A stretch of 64,000 nucleotides of DNA from Aldrovandia affinis (taxonomy: Eukaryota > Chordata > Actinopteri > Notacanthiformes > Halosauridae): assembly GCA_029706075.1 (NCBI GenBank), contig JAINUG010000136.1, positions 1,412,001-1,476,000 on the forward strand. The letters run 5' to 3'. Numbering within the stretch: the first letter of the stretch is position 1; each line of letters starts with the position of its first letter. Positions 28,501-40,160 of this stretch are shown piece after piece. Both the position numbers and the translations under genes were made by a program. The notes beneath the pieces were generated by a model, which saw only the letters and a list, made by a program, of their open reading frames with translations, was not told the origin of the DNA and did not search any database.

Positions 28501-29162
28501 TTTGTCTGTTTTCTCTTTCAGAATAAGGAGATGTTGTATGAAAAACTGAAGGGCACCCCCAAAAGAAGCAAGAGGGTATGTTTCCTCTACACCGACATAC
28601 TTTTAGAAATGTGTTTTCTGTCACGTCTCGTAAAGCAACACAACTAAAGCTATAAGATTAACTACCTCACATTCGTGGGGGCAGTCTTGTGTAAAAGCTG
28701 GAAACCCAAGGAAATTCCTGGGTTCATTGTCTGGTATATACGGACCAGAAGTGGAACCGCTTCCCCCCCCCCAAAAAAAATCTGAATCCTGTTCTGTAGA
28801 AAGGTTGTCTAAAACAATGTTTGAATCAGTTTCAGTTTCCTAGGAAGATGGCTACTTCCATGTTAAATGCAGTTAGGTTATATTTGTACTTTTCATTGTT
28901 AATCTGGAAAATCAGATCAGATCACTTAGAACTTGGCATCAGTTGGCAAATCTTTGGCAAATTATGCACAAGGCAGCTATGAAAGCATTATAGTTTACCA
29001 GTGGATGTACCAGTGTGAATATAAATGCAGTAGGTCACTTTCTTGCAGGGCATTAACCCCTATCTGGTGGGGGAGAAACTGGACAGTGTGGTGGCCAAGA
29101 AATCTGTCCCCCATTTCCCAGAAGAAGAGGACAACCCCACCATCAGCAATAACACAAATTGA
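22507..29162 (+). CDS. scg5: Neuroendocrine protein 7B2 / secretogranin V (5 coding exons)
   Basis: 7B2 is a secretory-pathway chaperone for proPC2 whose C-terminal peptide inhibits PC2. Coding exons are 22507-22729, 23705-23854, 24308-24420, 28522-28575 and 29049-29162; they join in phase for 217 residues (human about 212). Residues 1-25 are a signal peptide (hydrophobic [14 protein letters not shown]). The conserved block [20 protein letters not shown] opens the mature protein. PPNPCP (115-120) is the proline-rich PC2-binding motif; Cys119 and Cys129 form the expected disulfide pair. RSKR (177-180), at the end of exon 4, is the furin site releasing the C-terminal peptide, and VVAKK (194-198) is its inhibitory motif. 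The frame is intact. Intron 1 of the coding part has a SINE 12 bases after the donor, and the third coding intron holds a SINE plus a 3.3-kb LINE. The tail [13 protein letters not shown] is longer than in mammals. Confidence 0.95.
22741..22879 (-). mobile_element. tRNA-derived SINE, copy 3 (reverse)
   Basis: Read on the minus strand, it shows CTCTGTGGCTCAGTTGG (A-box), GGTTCAATCCCC (B-box), the 'ctgaaaaatg' body and a shortened tail ending in 'gctaaatgg'. It begins only 12 bases after the donor of scg5 coding exon 1. Confidence 0.8.
23004..23102 (+). mobile_element. Truncated LINE 3' tail
   Basis: 'gtggaatgcacttccggtaa' resembles the C-terminal RT-tail coding phrase of fish LINEs (WNALP). 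It is followed by 'aataaatgttttgattgatt' and a (TTGA)n tail, a hallmark of L2-like 3' ends. Only about 100 bases remain. Confidence 0.4.
24607..24793 (+). mobile_element. tRNA-derived SINE, copy 4, interrupted
   Basis: The A-box TGGCTCAGTTGG and B-box-like GGTTCAATTCCC are separated by an extra AT-rich stretch of about 30 bases ('acattacatatatacataca'). The usual body and tail follow. Its terminal ATATATTATTAT (24782-24793) is the target site into which the LINE at 24794-28078 inserted. Confidence 0.85.
24794..28078 (-). mobile_element. Full-length but decayed non-LTR retrotransposon (LINE)
   Basis: The element is about 3.3 kb, reading right to left, flanked by a perfect 12-bp target duplication ATATATTATTAT at 24782-24793 and 28079-28090. 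On the minus strand, the 5' end starts CTCCTCCTTGAGCCGCCACC and the 3' end finishes in (GATG)n-type repeats. Motifs in order: endonuclease start [20 protein letters not shown] near 27625; [10 protein letters not shown] (endonuclease His motif) near 26960; [13 protein letters not shown] and [13 protein letters not shown] (RT); and [11 protein letters not shown] (RT catalytic Asp pair) near 25590. [20 protein letters not shown] and [12 protein letters not shown] form the C-terminal region. Many stops and frameshifts break the polyprotein, so it is inactive. It is an APE-type LINE; I do not assign the clade. Confidence 0.9.
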
Positions 29163-32100
29163 TCCAAACAACCACTGCCTACATCAAGTTGTGTATTTTT
29201 TTTTTTACATATTACACTATCGATACTCACTTTTCCCTTTTTGAAACGAAAAACAAGCTTATGAACTGAGTGCCAATATGCAATGCATTATTTTTGCAAA
29301 CGCTGAGCAAAACTCACACATTTTCTGCCTTGTAATTTTACTATAGCATTTGCTGTTGTTGGCTATTCATCCACCCAACCACTGAATAGCCTTGTCTGTG
29401 TAGTACAATTGATAAAATAAAATGAATTTGCTTATGTGCACACTTATTAGTATGACTTTTATATATAATTTGTAAAATGTATTTCTTGCAGTGCTTTCCA
29501 GTAAATCTGGATTGAAAATGTACACCGATGAACATCACCACACTAAACAGTGGTAGGAAACTCAAGGGTAATATATTTCACAGTGGGGGTGTTCAGCATA
29601 TAAATATCAGATGCTGCAAGCAATGGGGGCACATTAACCCATGAAAAATGAAGATGCATCAAATCTTATATCATTAAGAGCTCTGTCTATAACTGTATTT
29701 AAAGCAAACAAAACTCCAGTGTTCCTGGAATTTCAGCATATCTATGCATGGACCATAATGCAGTAATGTGTCACACAACATTGTATTATGCATGAACCAT
29801 AATGAAATGTCATAAATATTTCAAAACTACGAGGCACTGATTTCCGCCAGGTATCCGATGCCTCGTTATTAAAATATAAAATAGTTATTAACAACAGCAG
29901 AGGTCATTGAAATAATCCAGTTTATTGGAAGACTGTAAAGCACTGTCCACCCCTTTATACCGGCCGTTTAGTACACCAAATTGTGATTCAAATTTAGGGA
30001 AAAAAGTATTCAAACACAAGAAAATAAAAACAAATAGAGTGGAATACAAGAGTATACTTATGGAAGCAAATCCATGCCAAAAATATACGCTCAACAAATT
30101 CAAATGAAATGGATTGAATTTCAGGTCTTTTTGGCGTGGACATGTTCCCATCTTTACTGTATTGATCGCTGAAGGATGGTAAAGAGAGTGCTGAACCACA
30201 GCTTTGACAGACTCAGCTGAGCACTCAACTACTCCTCGCAGCCTCGCTTTGGGTAAAAATCATTTGCCAATTTTTTTCTTGAACACATTTATAAAGTGCT
30301 GCTATTTTGTCAAGAAAGTGCTCAAATAAAATGTTTAGTAGTGTTTTATTGCGTCATTTTTTGATTCACAGCCAAAATCTTGTTTATGAAGTTACCAAAG
30401 AGCATTAAATTGTGCAAAATCCAGAAAATTCCTAAGGAACAAAATATACTTTGGTTAGGTCAATTATTTCCAGTAATAAAAAAGTGATTGATAACAATAT
30501 GCATCCAGCTTAAAGATCGATGACCTCAGAGTCCTTAATAAATAAAAGTAAAGCTCGCAACACTCATAACCTCATAACAAATGTGTGTGTCAGAGCAATA
30601 AAAGTGTGTCTGGCCTTGTGAGTGTTACAAGCTTTACATTTATGTAACCTCTGCTCAGATGTTTGACTTCAGACACCTTGGCAGTGGGCGGTGAACACAT
30701 TCATGTCACGTCAGGGAGGACCTACTCAGCTCCTACTCAGCTCCAGGGAGGACAGCAGCTCCTTTAGTTGGCCTTTCACACTTTCCTCATTTTAAAATTT
30801 TTTACCCTTTCCATCGATGTACATTTCATAGGGAGTACACACACGAATACACACATTCAGAGAGAGAGAGAGGCACATTTGTCACTACACATCTGGAAAT
30901 GTTAGGATGAGGCAGTGATATTTATAGCGCAGCCGCCTTTCTGTTGTAGAGAATGGTTCTGTTCAGACACCTACATTAAAATGAAAGGATCCATTACTTC
31001 AAATGCAGTGAGGTGTTATAAAAAAAATGACACATTTTTAACCAGTTTGTATTCCCTAATTTTTCCCGATCACATTCATAGGCCTGTCCCATTGCTGCAA
31101 GGTCCTCCATTCATTTGGGAGACCGCAGGCAAGCATGCACTTTCCTCTAACGTGCATGCTGCCAATGCCGTACCTTTTAACTCTGCAGTCCACCATCGAC
31201 ACTTCATGCACAGCTGCGAGACTGCTGGCCAAAGGCACGGCCAGGCTACGGTACAAACCGGGGTCCACAACACCACACCGAGAACAGCACTTTAACAGGA
31301 CGAGCGGTGAAAATCAGCAACTTTGCAGAATGTAAGGGAAGTCAGTATTCCAGTTACAGTTCAATGGGCTATCTTGTGATACATCAGTGTCTTATAAAAT
31401 ATCTAAAAATATGTTTTGAAAGGACACACAGCAGACGTTTAGGTACAAAAATAAGTTTAGTTATAAAATAAATAGAAATCCAATTTTCTTTGGAAGCCAA
31501 AACTTTCTAAATCTAGAAATATGTTGTTGAAAATATATTTTTGTTCCATCTTGTAAACATTATTGGCCAGCTTGATGTGATTATAAATCATTAAGCTTAC
31601 AAGGATGAAGATGTTTCCTTAATGGTAAGTTAATCTGTTGATTACAAATAATTGTTCAAATGCCAAACTAACTTGGATAGCTGCTTAACTACTTTTAACT
31701 CTGTTTTAAATGACCGTAGATGGGTTAAAATGTATTAAACAAGATGGCTGAAATTACATTCTCAATCAAAATTCCTTTGACATTTCTCAAGTATTTGCAT
31801 GCAGAAGCTCTTGCTTTCTCTTCCTATGCCTGACTGAGTGTAATCTAAACCTCTGTATTGAAGAGGATGGTCCACCTGAAGCAATGACAAGGCCCTGCAA
31901 TGCAGAACACTTCAGAACTGAGCTGTTTAATCAGCATGGAGTGGAATCGCAAGTGCTAGTGGAATGAACAGTGAGGACAATGCCATTTAGGTAGATAACA
32001 TGAAAGTGGGACTGAAACAGAGAGTAATATAGGAAACATCAGTACCTCTGGGAAACCTGGAGAAATGCTGAACATTAAATTAAGTTGCTGAAATCCAGAC

Positions 32101-33167
32101 ATTACAACCAACATTGATTCAGTGTAAACAGGTTTTCAGAAAATTAAATGTATATTATAAAATATAAAGGAGATTCCAAGCTCCTGAAGCCCTTGTGGAT
32201 TTTCCATTAAAGGCATTGTTATACTTTATCCTGTCAGGAACTCACTACATCAGAGCTCCTGCTGACAGACTGGGAGGGACTGGGCAGTGCTGCTACCTGC
32301 TGTCATTCCCACTCCTGACCAGCAGGGGTCTCTGTGATGCATTGATGGATGCACTCACTCATGGATAAGCGAGCATTCTCTAACTGTAAGAAACCACAGG
32401 AGGGTACTGTAGGACTGCTCAGTTCACCAAGAGCTACAATTGGCCCATTGGACCAAACAGCAAGGATCTAAACTATGGGAACCAATCACACTCTCTCTCC
32501 CAAAGCCTTTGCATATGAGTGCTCATCGCTGGCATGTGGTTCTTCGAAAGTCATCTAAATATTGTATTATGAAAGTCCAACATCACTTGATGTGCGAGTC
32601 ATTTATATTTTGTTCCAATCATTTTCTGGGGATTATTTTTCCCGGTAGATTGGCAGAGTGTGTGTTTACATTTTTCTTAAATATTAACAGAAAATGAACC
32701 CATATTCTGACATGTTAGGCAAACGCCTCAACATATTACCTTTCAAAGACAAAATATAATACATGATACATGATAACCCAGTCCAAATTTTCCAGAATTC
32801 CCCTTCTGCCTGGGTTATCAAGTTTCTTCCAGGTCACTCGTCGTTGTCATACTCTCAAAGTCGTGGGGATGGTGTAAACTGTTGGCTGGGCAGCCTCATC
32901 CAAGCCTCCTAGCAGCCACCAAGTCTCTGTCCCAGAGCTAACCAGGGTATCCAGGATTTGAGTGTTCAGCCCTGTGCATCCTTCTTTGGCCTTCTGTCAT
33001 CATGGGGAAACCAGGTACACTTAGTCTAACAGTGCCCCCGCTGGCTACATGCAGTACTGCACCAGGGCAAGCACACATGCCTGTTGGAGGCAGATGAGAG
33101 GGATAAGGCCAAGAGACAAACACGGTCTCCTTTTCTCTTCTACCTGCCTTGTTTCCTCACTATCCTC
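29163..33167. other. scg5-fmn1 intergenic interval; no grem1 seen
   Basis: Both genes point into this interval. Mammals have GREM1 here, a single-coding-exon gene of about 184 codons. No frame over 126 codons exists and none shows a cystine-knot pattern. The longest, 30915-31295 (+), is unrecognised. The sequence is mainly AT-rich and single-copy in look. The 3' UTRs of scg5 and fmn1 take the two ends. Confidence 0.6.
29416..29421 (+). terminator. scg5: Probable scg5 polyadenylation signal
   Basis: AATAAA about 255 bases after the scg5 stop codon, within 'gataaaataaaatgaa'. Further hexamer-like strings occur beyond 29860, so a longer 3' UTR is possible. Confidence 0.45.
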
Positions 33168-36100
33168 TCAGCTAGAGGACAATGTTGCCTCCTTCTGACG
33201 CAGTCTTTCTTTCTGTTGTGGGAGAAAGGAGGAGTAGGGTACATTATTACTCATTACTCACCTACATACTTTATTTTTATACACTAATTCCATAGGTGTT
33301 GTGAGAAAGCAGTCATTTTCAGCCATCTAGAGCATGGTGTATGCATCTTGTGATACACTGCATGGCTGATTGGCATTCTGATTTGATATGTCATGGTCAT
33401 GTCACTTGTGACATTAATTCTGATATAGCACATGTTATGACAGTCTATGTCAGTTAACATAAGTGTTTATGACTGCTCATGCAGTGCTTATGAGGCCATT
33501 ATGAACCCTTTGGGGGTTGTGTAATTCTTATGTTGAATTCTACTCCTTTTAAGGAGTGCAGAACAGGGTTGAGGTCAATTCCATTTTAATTCATGGAAAT
33601 TAATTGAAATGCAACTCATGAATTGAAAAGTGCCCATAATGGATTTTTCAAATAATGAATTGAATTTTAAGCCATTTTCTGAGTTGACTGAATTGAAATG
33701 GAACTGACCCCAACTCGGTTAGAAAGCCAGAAGCTGACTGGCTTCAGAACATACCAGACTGTTGGGATTGATCTTCTTGGTCTCCACCTTCTTCTCCGCA
33801 GTGATTGTTTTCACTGACCTCTGGGCCTCCTTCAGCCTGCAGCAGAGAGGGACAAATCTCACACAGTGCCTTAAAAGCCGCTACACTCAGTCTACTGGAA
33901 AAGGAACAAACTTGGTATGCAGCAACATGCTGCAGCTATAAATCAAATCACAGAACAAGAAAAAAAGTTTAAAGTCTAAATTTCCTAAGAAAACTTGTTC
34001 TGAGGCAGGAACTAAAGCCATTTCCTTTCCTGCGTTGTAATTTGTTTCAGTCAGGAAAGGGCTGGAATGGTGAATCCACTCAGTGCACACGTTTGTGAGG
34101 AAATTAGAGCTCTCTCTAAAAACAAACACTAGTTGTCCAGCTATGTATCCAAGCAACTTAGAAGTTAGAAGCATGTTAGAAACCAGACAGTATGGGTGTA
34201 AAAGAGAGTGTTGGTCCCATCATTGTCTGTCTGTGCTCTTGGTTTAGCTGGACTCACCTCTCTTAGAGGAAGTACCGGTCTCATCAGTATGTCTCTATGG
34301 TACTGGCTCCACTCACCTCTCTTAGAGGAAGTATCGGTCTCATCAGTATGTCTCTATGGTACTGGCTCCACTCACCTCTCTTAGAGGAAGTATCGGTCTC
34401 GTCAGTATGTCTCTATGGTACTGGCTCCACTCACCTCTCTTAGAGGGAGTATCTGTCTCATCAGTATGTCTCTATGGTACTGGCTCCACTCACCTCTCTT
34501 AGAGGGAGTACTGGTCTCATCAGTATGTCTCTATGGTACTGGCTTCACTCACCTCTCTTAGAGGAAGTACCGGTCTCGTCAGTATGTCTCTATGGTACTG
34601 GCTCCACTCACCTCTCTTAGAGGAAGTATGTCTCTATGGTACTGGTCTCACCTCTCAGTATGTCTCTATGGTACTGGCTCCACTCACCTCTCTTAGAGGA
34701 AGTATCGGTCTCATCAGTATGTCTCTATGGTACTGGCTCCACTCACCTCTCAGTGGAGATGTTTTTGCTCTCTCGTTTCCATGCAATCTTCAAGTCACTG
34801 CAGAACTCAAACCACAGCATGAAGATGAAGTTGGGAGCCACCTCCTTCTCACTGGATCTTTGGGCTTCACTCCAAAGTACTCCACCATATCCTGGAAGCT
34901 GAGAGCAGGAATGAGAGGAGGTGGGGAGAAGACGATATGAGGAGGGAGGGAGGGGAGGAGAGGAGACATGTAAATATTTAGTGACCTCTCGTGCTGAGAC
35001 CCAGCTCATCTTACAGCCCCATAAAGCATAGGCATAACACAAAACAATGCTAATATATGGGACTAGCACCCTTTGCATCTCAAAACCATAATAACTGCAG
35101 AAATAACCCTTTAAATTGAAGTAGTAAAAATGCTGAAAAAAACAATGACGCTATTAGTACATTCTGAGTACAGGTATGTACAGGTTAATACATTATGAAC
35201 ACACGTAAGTACAGGTTAGTGCATTGTGAACACAGGTATGAACAGGTGCATATGAAATGAAAGGAATGAAGCTCTCACCATTTCTGAGCGGATGTAAGCA
35301 GACCATGCATTGCCTTGTGTTCATTTTTTCCTGAAAAATAAATAAATAAATCGTCATGCAGGAACGTCCAGGGCTGAATGTCGTTTGTTTTTTATGTCTT
35401 GCTGCTTGTGTCATTGAGGCTGAAAACTGTGATCTAGTCCTTTCAAATGAATCAAAATTATTTTTATTTAACATTTATATTTAACCATCGAAGGAAGGCC
35501 TGATTGTTGTGCATATTTATGTTAATCATATGAAATGGTTGCATGGAGTGTACATGCATGTAAAAGCCCGGCCCAGCTGCTGGAGAGCCTGCAATCAGGG
35601 GATTCAGATGGTGGCAACTGCGTACAGGAGGGTGTGGATCTCTGATAATTATACTCAACCACATAATCCCCACATTATTTTTACGCTCACCCATTGAGAT
35701 GAAAGACTCCATTTTGTCCTTAAACGGCTCCAGGTGTTCCTTCGAGGAGCTCGAGCACACCTTCTGAACACTCTTTTCACAACCTGGGAAACACGAAACA
35801 TCAAAATATTACAGAAACACGACACTCTTGTTTCCGGAAAGAATATCACAACCACAACCTTGCCAAAAGAGAGTGAGAGCTTGTCACATATTCAGTTATA
35901 ACTCTACAATATTTAATGAAGGAGAATAATATGTTTTATAGAGCTGATATATACACCCCTTGAATGTGCAGCTGTTAAGCAGGTTTTTAAACACCTGCAC
36001 AATCAATATCATTAACTTTATTAGTATCTCCTCCTATGTTTGACCACAGCCAATCATAATCTGATAACTGTGAACACATGCTGATAGAGTGTATCAGGGC

Positions 36101-39100
36101 AAGTAGATATCCTGCACCCATAATCTGCCTGTCAGTGCTGAATCAGCTCCCATCCTCTGCCTGTCAGTATTGAATCTGCTCCTATCATCTACCTGTCAGT
36201 ACTGAATCAGCTCCCATCATCTGCCTGTCAGTATTGAATCTGCTCCCATCATCTGTCTGTCAGTTCTGAATCAGCTCCCACCATTCAGATCAAACCCATC
36301 ACCAAGCCCTTTTCATGGTTACATTTGACAGGGTCTCCTGGTTATTCCCACTGTCTGTTCCGCTTTATGGGGTATTTTTCTGGTTGCTGGAATAAACAGC
36401 ACAGAGACTCTGAGTTTCAGTCCTAATGTTACCGGTCAGGTCCTCTGCAGCTTCCTCAGCTCTTTGGAGAGGTCGTCAAACTTGACCTGGGCAGCAAGGA
36501 AGAGGTCCTGGGGCTCCGGGAGGGGGAAAACACTCCTGTCTGTCCCTGCGTTCTGAGAGAGACAGAGAGAGGGAGAGACAGAGAGGGAGAGAGAGACAGA
36601 GAGAGAGAGTGGGGACAGAGACAGAGAGAGGGAGACAGAGTGTCAGAGAGACAGAGAGAGGGAGAGAAAGTGTCAGAGAGAGGGAGACAGTGTCAGAGAG
36701 ACAGAGAGAGGGAGAGAGAGTGTCAGAGAGACAGAGAGAGGGCCAGAGAGTGTCAGAGAGAGAGAGGGAGAGTGTCAGAGAGACAGAGAGAGGGAGAGAG
36801 TGACAGAGAGGGGAGAGAGAGTCAGAGAGACAGAGAGAGGGAGAGAGAGTGTCAGAGAAACAGAAAGAGATGGAGAGAGTGCCAGAGAGGGAGAGAGAAT
36901 GGAAAGAGCCGAAGCACGGCCCATATGGCCTGTCCGTCGCATAGACCCTCCTCTCTTAATCAGGAGGGTCTATCTTCAACTTTACCTCATCAAAGTTGCG
37001 CAGGTAGTACGATGCCACGTAATCCATCAAGCTGATCCGATTATCCTAAAAGAAGAAAAAGGTGGACAAAGTTGCAGGCTTACATGGTTCTCTGACCATC
37101 AGACGGCAGATTCAAAGCAGCCCAAGGGAGGCCAGTCTCAGAGGCTGTTACCCTGCTCTTGACGTCCTTCAGCTTGGGCAGGATCTCCAGACTGAAGCCG
37201 TCGGCCTGCCCTCTGGTCCTGTTTCCCCCGTTCATGTGGTTCCCAAAGGCCAGGACCAGTCCAATCACTTCCCTCACACCGGCCCTATCCAGCAGGCCCT
37301 GAATCGGAACAGCCCATAATATCAACCTGCACATGGTTACCAGGGACACCCCCATCACACTGATCACCACAGGGCCTCAGTAATTCAGCTGGATTTTTGG
37401 GCTTTACTTTTGGTCACACCTTACATTACACACACACATTAGATATGAGTCAGCCATAAACAGCTCTTCTGTTTCTGGCCTGAGTGGCTCACTAGGGGCA
37501 GGGTTGCCAGATTTGGCTTTTTCAGCCAAATTATCTGAATTGTAACTGATTTTCATAGTCTTGTGGGATTGACAGCAGCCGGCAGGTGTCACTGTGCATA
37601 GAAATATTAGCTAATAGATCATAGATCAGATGCCACTGAATGAGAGTGAGGGTACAGGACAGTGGTAAATGAACAGATATACAGAGCTGTAAGAGTGAGC
37701 AGTCACTGCAAGAGGCCTTACTTTGCACACATCAGAAATGATTTCGACTTTTCGGCGGATGGAGGACATCCCATCTGAGAACGCAGCCTGGAATATGATG
37801 CAGTGGGCCCGGCTGGAGAAGTCGGGAATCTGAGCAAGCTCGTACAGGAACCTGAGAGAGAAACAGGTCGCGTGAACAGCAATGTCAACATCGCGGCCCT
37901 GAGAGATTCTTTAAATGGCAGGTGAGATAGCTGGGGAGAAGGGAGGACATGACTCATCCCCCATGATCATTTCAACTTGGCCAACAAGGACCAACAACTA
38001 GCCCTTTTGAGGGTGGCGTTCTGCAATGACTAAGCTACAGTTTCTTGTGTTTGGGATTCTTTGAAAATAATGTTAATAATAAAAGTGGATCCTATGTGAA
38101 TGACAAGTCTCAGCAGTGTCCTCTCCCAGGCACTCCTAGCAGTTCACAGTCTGACCCCAGGGGTGGTGAACTCTTACTGTTCTGGTTTGTCCAGCAGCTT
38201 GACCTCATCGTCTTTGGCGGTTTCATAGTGTTTCCTAATCTTCTCCAGCTCGTCACTTTGAGCCCTCTGGAATGGGCGTCAAACACATGAAGCAACAGTA
38301 ACATGAAACATAACAACAATATCTCCAAGAGCCAGCCTGAACCACAGCACATAACAACATCCAACACATTAAAGGAACACTTCTGTCCAAAGCTGTAATG
38401 TTGTGTACGTTTTCTGAAACACTAGCTTGATGATTGAGTGCTATGCTTCCAAATTGCAGCTAGTCTTGAACCGATCACTGATCCAACTGGCTATGAAGGA
38501 TCATTAAGTCTGCAGCATGAGAGAGGAGACCAGTCATGAAGGTAGTGTTTCATACATGTAAACCAGCATACCAAATGATAGATTTGGAGCGGTGAAGCCA
38601 ATAACAGAGTGGCAGATAATAATAATAAATAATAATAAAAATTGTAAATATAACTGAAAACACAATGTGGTAAATTAGATCATAGAAAATGAGCTTTAGG
38701 CATATGTTATGAAAGCATGGTGTCAAATAGGCAGTGTTGGGCAAACTACTCGGAAAATGTAGCAAGCTAAGCTACCAGTTACTCTACAAAAAACGGAATG
38801 TAGTTAAGCTAGTAGTTTCTCTACTTGTAGTGACACTACTGCCCATCACTGAAAGTGGGGAAAAAAAATCACTGTAAAAAAAGAATAAAATAGATTCTTT
38901 AATACTTTCTAAATAGTATAGAGTACCGTTCAATATACTCACATTTTCATATAAAGCCTCGATGGTCTCCAAGTCCACCACAGAGTGGTCCACAGTCATT
39001 ACAGCTGGAATGGTAAAAATGTTTTATTATATCTGTTCTTCCATGAATGGGTAGTCTGCTTGTTTTTAAAGGTCTAATTAAAGTTCTGTGACAGAAAAAA

Positions 39101-40160
39101 AATGTGTAGCATCCACTGCTCACAATTCAAATTGTTTTTTTAAACTGAAATAACAAAACCGACAAACATTCTAAGTCCATTCCTGCAATGTTCCTTGTGA
39201 CTTAAAAATAACGTTCAAAGGACATCCAGGAAACCGGAACGTTTATGCTAACTTAACATTCAGGGAATGCTCAGGGAAGAAAGGTTGTTGGTTCTGTGTG
39301 ACTCAGTAGGTAGAGCATGGCAAGTGGTGTTGGCAACGCTTAGGTTTGTGGGCTCAATTCCCACTGGGAAATGTACTGAAAAATGTATGCATTCACTACT
39401 GTAACTTGGATAAAAGTGTCTGCTAAATGGCACATATTATTATATTATATTATATTATTATTGTTAGCAGTAGCCTGCTGTAGCCCATAGGGGGAGAGAA
39501 GGCTGCCTGCTCACCTTGCTGAATGTCCTTCATATCCAGGTGCAGGCTGGAAATGAGGATGCCTACAGCCTGGGATCGCTTCCCATCCAACAGCTTGATA
39601 ATCTAAAGATAAAAGCACACCAGGCTTTAATGAGGAGAGCCAAAATGACAGTTCCTTCCTTTGGGGGGAGTTAGATAAAGCCAAGTAAATCAGAGTGAAG
39701 AGTGATCATTTTGCATTGCTGACAAGTTAATAACCATAAATGATTCTGTGTGAAGCACTAGAAATTTATATGATCTTGGCCACCTCTGTGCTTTTACGTT
39801 ATGGCAAATTAAAGAGCAGTAGCAGTGGATTTTCAGACTGCTCTTGAAAATAGTAAGCAGTTAACTTGCACTTGTGCTTTTTTAAAGGACTTCCCCTGTA
39901 ACCCTCCAGCTGCAAATATGTTAAAACCAAGCATTTTCATCCACAATGAACACAAAAGGGCAGAAACAGGCGTTATAGCAGCAGCAGTAGTGAAGTTGTG
40001 TAAGGCTTATAAACCCACTCTCTTGGCCTTGGCCTTCTTCTCGTAGACTTCACAGAGTGGCTTCTTGGTTGGCCGTGGCGTGGCCTTAGAGAACAGCTCC
40101 TCAAACTCCTGCGGGTTCAGGATGGTGGGCTCTTCCAAGGAGCCCCACAGAGTATTACTT
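33168..40160 (-). CDS. fmn1: fmn1 FH2-domain exon block and C-terminal tail (13 exons)
   Basis: The formin-homology 2 domain forms the dimer that holds the filament barbed end. It begins at the lasso (YWTRIQ in the preceding exon) and goes on with [10 protein letters not shown] (40160 exon), [20 protein letters not shown] (39602 exon) and [14 protein letters not shown] (39004 exon). Next come [15 protein letters not shown] (38266 exon) and the hallmark [20 protein letters not shown] (37298 exon; GNYMN in most formins). [20 protein letters not shown] (34898 exon) closes the domain, and the tail runs [13 protein letters not shown] then KERLRQKEA. Two frame breaks lie here: in exon 36552-36433 near 36442 (a GG needs to be GGG, otherwise TGA follows) and in exon 34898-34747 at 34859-34861 (AAA should be AAAA). 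Exon 40160-40019 and its neighbours are intact. Confidence 0.92.

Noticed and set aside
31056..31295. ORF cluster near 31.1 kb considered as a grem1 remnant
   Set aside because: Cysteine spacing and sequence do not resemble the gremlin cystine knot on either strand.
32938..33123. Candidate fmn1 last exon starting near 33000 (reads KAKEGCTGLN)
   Set aside because: A better last exon at 33212-33168 reads [14 protein letters not shown] and stop, matching the known formin-1 C-terminus in the right phase.
34251..34756. Regularly spaced repeats that could be taken for a CRISPR-like array
   Set aside because: The whole 59-bp unit is repeated without unique spacers, in a vertebrate intron; it is a minisatellite.
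36609..37162. Glu/Arg-rich ORFs (RERERES-type) resembling a charged coiled-coil protein
   Set aside because: Translation of the (GA)n array in an fmn1 intron; no homology and the frames are interchangeable.
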